From NCBI GenBank assembly GCA_017445435.1, contig JAFSUE010000139.1, positions 1 to 17,062 on the forward strand: DNA of 17,062 nt, in the 5' to 3' direction. Position numbers and translations under genes: made by a program. The DNA comes from Selenomonadaceae bacterium. Lineage in GTDB: Bacteria; Bacillota; Negativicutes; Selenomonadales; Selenomonadaceae. Each line of letters starts with the position of its first letter. The stretch's first letter is position 1. This document shows positions 6,590 through 13,306 of the stretch, in pieces. Below the pieces are notes generated by a model. That model searched no databases. It was not told the origin of the DNA and worked only from the letters and a program-made list of their open reading frames with translations.

Positions 6590-7528
6590 TTGAAAAAATA
6601 CATCCGCATAATGCGCCTTGATCATTGGATTAAACAACTTTTCATATTGCCAGGATTTTTTTTCGCAGACCTTTTAATAGATGAAAAAGTAGCTTTTGAA
6701 TATATCAGCAATTTGTTTTTAGCTTTTTTCGCAGTAAGTTTGATTGCCTCCGCCAACTACGTCATAAATGAATGGTTAGACGCGGAATTTGATAAATTTC
6801 ACCCGACAAAGAAAAATCGCAGTGTCGTAACAGAAGACGTAAAAGGCTCTGTCGTTTGGACATTGTGGGGCGTCTTAACCTGCGCGGGATTTTTTATCGG
6901 TCAACTGATAAATTTTTATTTCCTGCTTATGTTGATATGGCTTTGGGTAATGGGCATTGCCTACAACGTCAAGCCGTTGCGCACGAAAGATATTTTTATT
7001 CTCGACGTTTTGAGCGAATCAATAAACAATATGATTCGTCTGCTGTTAGGCTGGTTCATCGTGTTTAACGCGACGGAAAATCCTATATTGCCGCCAATTA
7101 GTATAGTTCTCGGCTATTGGATGCTTGGCGCGTTTCTTATGGCGATAAAACGTTACGCCGAATACCGTATGATTGGCGATCCGAATTTAGCGGGCAAGTA
7201 CAGAAAATCTTTCAAAAGTTATTCGGAAAAATCTTTGTTGACGAGTGCATTTTTCTACGCAATGTGTTCAATATTTTTCACGGGAATTTTTTTGATAAAG
7301 TACCGCATAGAATTAGTGTTGCTTATGCCGTTTTTGGTAGGACTTTTCTGTTATTATTTTTGGCTGTCATATGCAAAAGATTCGGCAGTACAGAAACCAG
7401 AAAAATTGTATCGCGAAAAATGGTTAATGGCGTACTGTTTCTTTGTGGCAATACTATTCACGGCGTTAATGTTTGTGGACATTCCGCAACTTAAAATTTT
7501 TACTGACGTAGAACTAATAAACGTATGA
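6590..7528 (+). CDS. UbiA-family prenyltransferase (decaprenyl-phosphate phosphoribosyltransferase-like)
   Basis: Integral membrane protein of 312 residues with about eight hydrophobic segments. The opening, MRLDHWIKQLFILPGFFFAD, and the first Asp-rich motif in NEWLDAEFDKFHPTKKNR (N60, D64, D68) resemble the UbiA subgroup that makes polyprenyl-phosphoryl-5-phosphoribose from polyprenyl phosphate and PRPP (mycobacterial Rv3806c type). YNVKPLRTKDIFILDV (125-140) followed by MIRLLLGW forms the second motif region. The substrate is inferred from family resemblance and from the next gene, a HAD phosphatase overlapping by 4 bases, which could remove the 5-phosphate. The start is TTG at 6590 with AAGGAG at 6577-6582, 7 bases upstream. 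That ribosome site lies inside the last codons of the HD-GYP gene. Quinone or haem pathways seem less likely because no such genes are nearby. Confidence 0.75.
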   Translation: MKKYIRIMRLDHWIKQLFILPGFFFADLLIDEKVAFEYISNLFLAFFAVSLIASANYVINEWLDAEFDKFHPTKKNRSVVTEDVKGSVVWTLWGVLTCAGFFIGQLINFYFLLMLIWLWVMGIAYNVKPLRTKDIFILDVLSESINNMIRLLLGWFIVFNATENPILPPISIVLGYWMLGAFLMAIKRYAEYRMIGDPNLAGKYRKSFKSYSEKSLLTSAFFYAMCSIFFTGIFLIKYRIELVLLMPFLVGLFCYYFWLSYAKDSAVQKPEKLYREKWLMAYCFFVAILFTALMFVDIPQLKIFTDVELINV

Positions 7529-8178
7529 AAAATTTTTTTGATTATAAAGCGTGGATACTGGACTTTGACGGCACATTATTTTATCAGTTGCCAATGCGAA
7601 TATGTATGGCGGCGTGGCTTGGAATATATTATTTACCGCGTCCGCACCGTTGGAAGGAAATTTTTATGTTGCGTGAATATCGCAGATTACGTGAAAAATT
7701 ATTCGCGGCGGATTCAAAAAATTCTCATCAACTTCAACTGGAAAATTTAAGTTTGCGCTATAATATGTCGGTACAAAAAATTTTAGCCGTCATTCAAGAT
7801 TGGATGACTGAAAAGCCGAAATTTTTTATAAAAACTTTTCAGCGAAAAAAATTAATCGCGGCGATAAATTCTGCAAAACGGCGCGGCATAAAAATTGTAA
7901 TTTATTCAGACAATCCTGTTTCCGAAAAAATTAAAGCGTTGGACTTCGTGCCTGACTATGCTTTTTGGAGCGACGACGATTTAATAAAATGTATGAAACC
8001 GAATGCTGACGGACTTAAAAATATTGTAAAGCTTTTAAACCTCAATCGCGAAGAAATTTTGTACATAGGCGACCGCGACGACCGCGACGGCGTCTGCGCA
8101 AAAAATGCAGGTGTGGATTATTGCGACGTGAAAAAATTCGTCAATCTTTTGGAGGCTGATTGTAATATCAAAAATTAA
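7525..8178 (+). CDS. HAD-superfamily phosphatase
   Basis: Soluble HAD hydrolase of 217 residues. Motif I is DFDGTL (D13, D15), motif II is the serine in VIYSDNP (S128), motif III is the lysine in CMKPNADG (K158), and motif IV is YIGDRDDRDG (D183 and following acids). The helical cap between motifs I and II is of the C1 type. The start codon overlaps the UbiA stop (ATGA), so the two proteins are probably made together. HAD domains are found fused to or beside UbiA enzymes that act on polyprenyl-phosphate-linked ribose, so dephosphorylation of polyprenyl-phosphoryl-5-phosphoribose is a reasonable prediction. It is not proven by sequence. A generic phosphoglycolate-like phosphatase is the alternative. 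Confidence 0.8.
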   Translation: MKNFFDYKAWILDFDGTLFYQLPMRICMAAWLGIYYLPRPHRWKEIFMLREYRRLREKLFAADSKNSHQLQLENLSLRYNMSVQKILAVIQDWMTEKPKFFIKTFQRKKLIAAINSAKRRGIKIVIYSDNPVSEKIKALDFVPDYAFWSDDDLIKCMKPNADGLKNIVKLLNLNREEILYIGDRDDRDGVCAKNAGVDYCDVKKFVNLLEADCNIKN

Positions 8179-8194
8179 TACGGCGCTGTTCGTC

Positions 8195-9451
8195 TTGATT
8201 GGATTAAATATTTTGGCGTGTGCAAATTATTTTCTGGAAACTCCGCGCGTATATCAAGATTTTTTAGGACAATGGAAATTATGCGCGTACACTCTGCGCG
8301 GAATAGATCCCTACCTGTTAATCGGCGCGGAAGTTCCAGCTGTTGAAGAGTTGGGCATAATTCCTGCAAATTGGGGAACGACGCCTTACGGATTGTTGCT
8401 CGGCAATTTATTTTACGCAGGATTTTTAGCAATGAGTACGGCGGCACAAATACCAAGTACGCCGATGACAATCAATAAAGAACTTACAGCCTATCATTCA
8501 GTCAACGCTACATTTGAACCAGCTGAAATTTATTTTATCGTCATAAACGGAATAGTTTTGTTGGCGACGGCGATAATTATTTTTCAGCAATTCAAAAATT
8601 TATCGTGGAAGTTTGCTTTTACTTCGGCATTGCTTGCAATATTTTCAGCCGCGCAGTTAATACCGATGATTAGTACAGGAAATGCAAGTAGTTTAATTTG
8701 TTGTCTGCTTATTTTAATTTCTCTGTTGCAAGAAAAGTATCCAAAATTGTCGGGAATACTTTTAGCCTTTGCAATGGTTAAGCCGCAACTGGCGTTGATA
8801 TTCTGCTTGACGTTGTTGCTAATGCGACGATTCAAAATACTTTTCATAGCGGCGACGATTGACATTTTGGCGTGGTTAATTGTATCCTTTATGACTAACA
8901 CCAGCCCAATAATTTTATTAACGGAATTTTTAGCGACGGGCGCAGGTGGCTCGAATAATTACGCGGGAATATTCACATTGTTTACGGCGTCTGATTTCAA
9001 ATTGGCAATGATGCTTAGTATGTTAGCAGGAATAATTTACGTAGCTATTGGACACAAACTTTTAAGCGGCTGTAAAATCAGCGCGTTTAAATTTTTCCCT
9101 GCTTGTATAGCGTCAACGTTTTGGTGCTACTCTTTTTACAATGACTTTTACATTTTAATTTTACCTGTAATAGTTTGCGTCTACGTTATGATTGAGTCAA
9201 AGGAAATTGCAATGCCATTTGGCGCGGCGCTGTTTATGACATTCGGAATATTTTTGTGGATAAAATTTACAATAGAAATTTTTAAACTGCTTGGCGTCGT
9301 CGATTGGAACGCGCTATTGGGCTTAAATTCTGTAAAGGACTACGTAGTACAAACTTGGATAACGCGAACATTCTTTGAAGGCGTAGTAATTTTAGCTGGA
9401 TTATATCTTTGTTACCGCTTAAAAAATATTTTAAGGAATACCTATGCTTAA
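8195..9451 (+). CDS. GT87/DUF2029-like polyprenyl-phosphate glycosyltransferase
   Basis: Polytopic membrane protein of at least 418 residues, with about nine to eleven hydrophobic segments. An early extracytoplasmic loop reads DFLGQWKLCAYTLRGIDPYL. STGNASSLICCLLILISLL is followed by KLSGILLAFAMVKPQLALI. These match the D...W...G.dPY and GN...GxLLAxAxxKPQ patterns of GT-C enzymes of the DUF2029/GT87 type (PimE and AftC relatives), which use polyprenyl-phosphate sugars. With the preceding UbiA and HAD genes this suggests transfer of a pentose to an envelope glycan. The start is uncertain. The TTG at 8195 has no ribosome site and cuts into the first membrane helix. The frame is open back to 8132, and GGAGG at 8151-8155 is well spaced for an ATA codon at 8165, which would add ten residues (MSKINTALFV). 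The end overlaps the uvrB start by 8 bases. Confidence 0.7.
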   Translation: MIGLNILACANYFLETPRVYQDFLGQWKLCAYTLRGIDPYLLIGAEVPAVEELGIIPANWGTTPYGLLLGNLFYAGFLAMSTAAQIPSTPMTINKELTAYHSVNATFEPAEIYFIVINGIVLLATAIIIFQQFKNLSWKFAFTSALLAIFSAAQLIPMISTGNASSLICCLLILISLLQEKYPKLSGILLAFAMVKPQLALIFCLTLLLMRRFKILFIAATIDILAWLIVSFMTNTSPIILLTEFLATGAGGSNNYAGIFTLFTASDFKLAMMLSMLAGIIYVAIGHKLLSGCKISAFKFFPACIASTFWCYSFYNDFYILILPVIVCVYVMIESKEIAMPFGAALFMTFGIFLWIKFTIEIFKLLGVVDWNALLGLNSVKDYVVQTWITRTFFEGVVILAGLYLCYRLKNILRNTYA

Positions 9452-11429
9452 TAAAAAATTTAAAGTTATTGCGCCGTTTAATCCTACGGGCGATCAACCA
9501 CAGGCGATTGATAAACTTGCTGAAGGCATTGACGACGGACTTGCCGCGCAGGTTTTACTTGGCGCTACTGGTACGGGCAAAACTTATACCGTTGCAAAAG
9601 TCATTGAACGCGTACAACTTCCCACGCTTGTTATTGCGCATAACAAAACTTTAGCCGCGCAGCTTGCCGCCGAGTTCAAAAGTTTTTTTCCTGAAAATTA
9701 CGTCGGCTACTTCGTCAGTTACTACGATTATTATCAGCCTGAAGCGTACCTTCCCGCCACTGATACATACATTGAGAAGGACGCGTCGATTAATGATGAA
9801 ATTGACCAAATGCGCCATTCCGCCACCTGCGCGTTATTTGAACGGCGCGACGTTATAATTGTTGCAAGTGTTTCCTGCATTTACGGCTTAGGTTCGCCAG
9901 AAAATTATTCTAAAATGCTCCTGCACTTGTACAAGGGACAGACTATCGACCGCGAAGAAATTTTACGGCGGCTTGTGTCGATTCGCTATGAAAGAAATGA
10001 CATTATCATTGAGCGCGGCAAATTTCGTGTACGCGGCGACGTTGTCGAAGTCACGCCAGCAGGTTATAATGGGCGAGCAATCCGCATTGAACTTTTTGGC
10101 GACGAAGTGGAACGCTTGACGGAATTTGAAATTTTAACTGGTAAAGCCGTTGGAGTTCGCGACGAAGTTTTCATCTTCCCTGCGTCACATTACGTAGCAG
10201 ATGTTGAAGATATGGAACGCGCTGAAAAAAATATTCGCGCTGAACTTCGCCAGCAGGTTGACTACTTCAACGCTGAAAATAAATTGATTGAGGCACAACG
10301 CATTGAACAGCGTACAAATTTTGACTTAGAAAATATTTCTGAAATGGGCTACTGTTCGGGCATTGAAAATTATTCGCGGCATTTGACGGGGCGCAATGAA
10401 GGTGAGCCGCCTTTTACGCTGATAGATTATTTTCCGCGAAAATTTTTAACGGTGATTGATGAATCACACGTAACCTTGCCGCAAGTTCGCGCAATGTACG
10501 CTGGCGATCGTAGCAGAAAAATTTCATTGATTGAAAACGGTTTCAGACTTCCCAGCGCGTTGGACAATCGCCCATTGACTTTTGACGAGTTCAACGAAAA
10601 AGTTGGACAGCTGATTTACGTTTCAGCGACTCCCGCCGAATATGAACTTCAACAGGCGGGACAAGTTGTCGAACAGATTATTAGACCGACGGGCTTGCTT
10701 GACCCAGAAGTTGAAGTTCGACCGTTGGAAAATCAAATTGACGATTTAATTTCAGAAATTCATTCACGAATAAAATTAAATGAACGTGTTTTGATAACAA
10801 CTTTGACTAAAAAATTTGCCGAAGAATTAACTGACTACTTGCAAGGCGCGGGAATTCGTGTAAAATATCTACATTCAGACGTTGTCACGATTGAGCGTGC
10901 GGAAATTATTCACGACCTTAGAGCGGGAAAGTTTGACGTACTTGTTGGAATAAATCTTTTGCGTGAAGGATTGGACTTGCCAGAAGTTTCATTGATAGCA
11001 ATTTTAGATGCGGACAAGGAGGGATTTTTAAGGTCCGAAACGTCGTTGATTCAGACTATTGGACGCGCGGCAAGAAATGTTCATGGAAAGGTAATTTTAT
11101 ACGCAGAAAGAATTACTGATTCAATGCGGCGTGCTATGGATGAAACAGAACGTCGACGGCAAATTCAAAATTCCTACAACGTCAAACATAAAATTAAACC
11201 GCGTACTATTGAAAAGCCTATTGCACCGTTAATCGAATTGCCATTGAAAAAGACAGAGAAAACTAAAACTAAATCTGTCAGCGAACTTTTGAAAAAGTTG
11301 ACGGCGAATCAGCGGCGAAATTTAATAAAAACTTTAACTGCGCAGATGAAGGAGGCATCCCGCGCTATGGAATTTGAACGCGCCGCAGAACTTCGTGACA
11401 TCATCTTAAAACTTGAGGACAACCTTTAG
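9444..11429 (+). CDS. uvrB: UvrABC system protein B (excinuclease subunit)
   Basis: Full-length UvrB (661 residues), the DNA-damage-verifying helicase-like subunit of nucleotide excision repair, which works with UvrA and UvrC. Seen: the N-terminal FNPTGDQPQAI Q-motif, Walker A GATGTGKT (40-47), and the beta-hairpin region GYFVSYYDYYQPEAYLP (88-104) that clamps DNA. DESH (339-342) is the Walker B. The helicase C-terminal half has VGINLLREGLDLPEVSLIA and QTIGRAARN. The UvrC-binding UVR motif is at about 622-657 (MKEASRAMEFERAAELRDII). AAGGA at 9433-9437 sits 6 bases before the ATG, inside the end of the glycosyltransferase gene, so the two are co-transcribed. uvrA is not in the window. The stop codon is the first three bases of the repeat array at 11427. 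Confidence 0.97.
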   Translation: MLNKKFKVIAPFNPTGDQPQAIDKLAEGIDDGLAAQVLLGATGTGKTYTVAKVIERVQLPTLVIAHNKTLAAQLAAEFKSFFPENYVGYFVSYYDYYQPEAYLPATDTYIEKDASINDEIDQMRHSATCALFERRDVIIVASVSCIYGLGSPENYSKMLLHLYKGQTIDREEILRRLVSIRYERNDIIIERGKFRVRGDVVEVTPAGYNGRAIRIELFGDEVERLTEFEILTGKAVGVRDEVFIFPASHYVADVEDMERAEKNIRAELRQQVDYFNAENKLIEAQRIEQRTNFDLENISEMGYCSGIENYSRHLTGRNEGEPPFTLIDYFPRKFLTVIDESHVTLPQVRAMYAGDRSRKISLIENGFRLPSALDNRPLTFDEFNEKVGQLIYVSATPAEYELQQAGQVVEQIIRPTGLLDPEVEVRPLENQIDDLISEIHSRIKLNERVLITTLTKKFAEELTDYLQGAGIRVKYLHSDVVTIERAEIIHDLRAGKFDVLVGINLLREGLDLPEVSLIAILDADKEGFLRSETSLIQTIGRAARNVHGKVILYAERITDSMRRAMDETERRRQIQNSYNVKHKIKPRTIEKPIAPLIELPLKKTEKTKTKSVSELLKKLTANQRRNLIKTLTAQMKEASRAMEFERAAELRDIILKLEDNL

Positions 11430-11574
11430 GGGAATTAAGAATTTAGAATTAAGAATTAAGAATTTTTAATTCCAAGTTCTTAAATGTGGAATGTAGGGTT
11501 TAGGGGAATTAAGAATTAAGAATTAAGAATGTAGAATTTTTAATTTCTAGTCCTTAAATGTGGAGTGTAGGGTT
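11427..11574 (+). repeat. 74-bp tandem duplication built from heptamer units
   Basis: Two copies, 11427-11500 and 11501-11574, of equal length (74 bases) and differing at 7 positions by my count. Each starts TAGGGGAATTAAGAATT, continues with AATTAAG-type heptamers, contains a GAATTTTTAATT palindromic segment and ends with TTAAATGTGGARTGTAGGGTT. The first three bases of copy 1 are the uvrB stop codon. Inside each copy TTAAGAA and TTCTTAA (or CCTTAA) can pair across an A/T-rich centre, so the RNA could fold. No gene is seen in the 239-base gap that holds these repeats. Confidence 0.9.
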
Positions 11575-11584
11575 TTCTTAATGT

Positions 11585-11612
11585 CTAGCAACTAGCAACT
11601 AGTCACTAGCAA
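11585..11612 (+). repeat. Heptanucleotide repeat array (CTAGCAA)
   Basis: Four exact-phase heptamers: CTAGCAA, CTAGCAA, CTAGTCA, CTAGCAA. It follows the 74-bp duplication by ten bases and precedes the HTH-methyltransferase gene. Its sequence differs from the AATTAAG type but has the same seven-base period. Confidence 0.85.
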
Positions 11613-11668
11613 CTTTCAAAGTTTATTCAAAATAGTTCATCAAAGTAGTTTACGAAGGAGAGATAACA

Positions 11669-12511
11669 TTGAGAGGAACGTACAAAGCAGGAATCTTAGC
11701 AGAAAAAATTTACACGGCGCGTAAATCTATGAAGATAACGCAGGAAGTGTTGGCGGAAAAGTTGGGCATTACGCCTCAATCTGTTTCGCGTTGGGAAAAT
11801 GGACAGAGCCGTCCTGATGTCGATATGTTGCCCAGAATTGCGGCATTTTTCGGCGTGACGATTGACGCACTTTTTGGCTATCAAGCGGAAAATCTCAAAA
11901 TCGCTAACTACGAAGAAAAACATAAAAAAATTACTCCGCAGTGGACCTTTGCAACTAGCCAACTTGCGCGTGAAGTTTTAGGATTTATGCCGCCGATTGG
12001 GCAAAAAAATATTTTGGAAATTGGTTGCGGCGACGGTCAAGAGGCAGTATTTTTTGCACGCAATGGCTATGTGGTTTCTGCGTTAGGTGCGTCTGAAGTT
12101 AGTATTACGAAGGGAAAAGCGCTTGCTGAAGAAATTGGCGTCGACGTGAACTTTTTCCGCGCAGATATTTTAAATTATAAGATTGAAAAAAATTTCGACG
12201 TGATTTATTCCAGCGGCGTTATGCAATACGTTCCGCCGAAAGATCGTCCGCGTGTCTTCAAAATGTTGCAAAGTCAAACGAAAGTCGGCGGCTTGAATGC
12301 GTTGAGTGTATTTGTTGACAAAAGTTTTATTGAGCTGTCACCGTATTGGGAAAAGAATGAATACCTTTACAATTCGGCTGAACTTTTCAGTTACTATGGA
12401 CGCGATTGGAAATTTGAGATGATGCAGGAAATTTATTTTAGGAATGACGGCGAAGAAAAGCCGCATGATCATTGCGTCGACATTATGATTGCTAGAAAAA
12501 TTAGTGAGTAG
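11669..12511 (+). CDS. XRE-type HTH regulator fused to a TehB-like SAM methyltransferase
   Basis: Fusion of 280 residues. Residues about 10-70 are an XRE/Cro-type DNA-binding domain (QEVLAEKLGITPQSVSRWEN, then GQSRPDVDMLPRIAAFFGVTID). Residues about 95-280 form a class I S-adenosylmethionine methyltransferase with motif I ILEIGCGDGQEA (115-126), an acidic segment FFRADIL (162-168) and FDVIYSSGVMQYV (176-188). The second half most resembles TehB-like and small-molecule methyltransferases. One reading is a regulator whose partner domain senses or modifies a metabolite, but the substrate is unknown. The TTG at 11669 is preceded by AAGGAG at 11655-11660, 8 bases upstream. The last codons and stop (ISE then TAG) lie inside the heptamer array at 12502, so the original C-terminus may have been altered by repeat insertion. 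Confidence 0.8.
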   Translation: MRGTYKAGILAEKIYTARKSMKITQEVLAEKLGITPQSVSRWENGQSRPDVDMLPRIAAFFGVTIDALFGYQAENLKIANYEEKHKKITPQWTFATSQLAREVLGFMPPIGQKNILEIGCGDGQEAVFFARNGYVVSALGASEVSITKGKALAEEIGVDVNFFRADILNYKIEKNFDVIYSSGVMQYVPPKDRPRVFKMLQSQTKVGGLNALSVFVDKSFIELSPYWEKNEYLYNSAELFSYYGRDWKFEMMQEIYFRNDGEEKPHDHCVDIMIARKISE

Positions 12512-12536
12512 TTAGTAGTCAGTAGTGAGTAGTACA
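12502..12536 (+). repeat. Heptanucleotide repeat array (TAGTNAG)
   Basis: In-phase heptamers TAGTGAG, TAGTTAG, TAGTCAG, TAGTGAG, TAGTACA, then a looser CTACAAGCTACTAGCTA tail to about 12555. The array overlaps the end of the HTH-methyltransferase gene and supplies its TAG stop (12509-12511). The unit is the same as in the hairpin at 4774. Confidence 0.85.
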
Positions 12537-12571
12537 AACTACAAGCTACTAGCTAGAATGGAGGTTTATTT

Positions 12572-12871
12572 GTGGAAATTAAAAAATTGTTTGACGGTAC
12601 AACTTTAACCGTGACATTGTCGGGTAGGCTTGACGCCTCAAACGCGCAGGAACTTACAAAGGAACTTAACGCCGCGCTTAACGGCGTGAAAGATTTAATC
12701 TTCGACTTCACAAATTTAAAGTACGTTGCATCGGCTGGACTTCGCGTCCTCCTCACTGCGCAAAAACGTATGAATAAGCAAGGCTCAATGACAATTCGTA
12801 ACGTCAACGATAGCGTCATGGAAGTTTTAGAAATGACGGGTTTTGCTGACCTTATGAACATTGAAAAATAA
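12572..12871 (+). CDS. STAS-domain anti-sigma factor antagonist (RsbV/SpoIIAA-like)
   Basis: Single STAS domain of 99 residues with the pattern TLSGRLDASNAQEL (15-28), LIFDFTNLKYVASAGLRVLL (42-61) and a C-terminal MTGFADLMNI. The phosphorylatable serine of RsbV/SpoIIAA (in D-S-S/T-G-L) corresponds to Ser54 in A-S-A-G-L, so phosphoregulation looks possible, although the Asp before it is Ala. In the standard model the unphosphorylated antagonist binds the kinase encoded next and frees that kinase's target. The start is GTG at 12572 with GGAGG 7 bases upstream. It is the first gene of a three-gene partner-switching operon, followed after 16 bases by the kinase. No sigma factor gene accompanies it. 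Confidence 0.9.
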   Translation: MEIKKLFDGTTLTVTLSGRLDASNAQELTKELNAALNGVKDLIFDFTNLKYVASAGLRVLLTAQKRMNKQGSMTIRNVNDSVMEVLEMTGFADLMNIEK

Positions 12872-12887
12872 TTTTTGGAGCAATTAA

Positions 12888-13295
12888 ATGGAACAGATTA
12901 CAATCGAAGCGACAGTAGAAAATTTGCCGCAAGTGAATGATTATGTAATCGAATCGCTTGAAGAAAGAGACTGTCCGCCAAAAATTTTACTTCAGATGGA
13001 ATTGGTTATTGAAGAACTTTTCGTGAATGTTGCACATTACGCCTACCGCCCTGACGTTGGCAAATGTACCGTTTGCAAAGAGTTTGAAGAAAATCCGCGT
13101 GCGCTGATTCTAACTTTAATAGATTCTGGCGTCCCTTACAATCCGTTGGAACATGAAGATCCAGATACAAGTCTTGGCGTAGAGGAACGCGAAATTGGCG
13201 GACTTGGAATTTTTTTAGTCAAGAAAAATGTTGACGAAATAAGTTACGAGTACAAAGACGGACAGAATGTTTTGCGCCTGAAGAAATTATTTTAG
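12888..13295 (+). CDS. Anti-sigma-type serine kinase (HATPase_c_2, RsbW/SpoIIAB-like)
   Basis: GHKL-type ATPase of 135 residues acting in the cytoplasm. The N box is ELVIEELFVNVAHYAY (38-53) with the Glu-Asn pair needed for Mg-ATP. G1 is LIDSGVPYNPL, and G2 is IGGLGIFLVKKNVDEISY. The domain is complete and of normal length. It should phosphorylate the STAS protein encoded just upstream and sequester a downstream target. Several HATPase proteins of this short type in SpoIIE-phosphatase operons control non-sigma targets, so the output here is open. GGAG lies 7 bases before the ATG at 12888. The phosphatase gene starts 11 bases after the stop. Confidence 0.88.
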   Translation: MEQITIEATVENLPQVNDYVIESLEERDCPPKILLQMELVIEELFVNVAHYAYRPDVGKCTVCKEFEENPRALILTLIDSGVPYNPLEHEDPDTSLGVEEREIGGLGIFLVKKNVDEISYEYKDGQNVLRLKKLF

Positions 13296-13306
13296 CAGGT
13301 ACTATA

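Noticed and set aside
12553..12861. 102-residue minus-strand frame opposite the STAS gene
   Set aside because: Antisense shadow. The plus strand has a full STAS domain with a good ribosome site.
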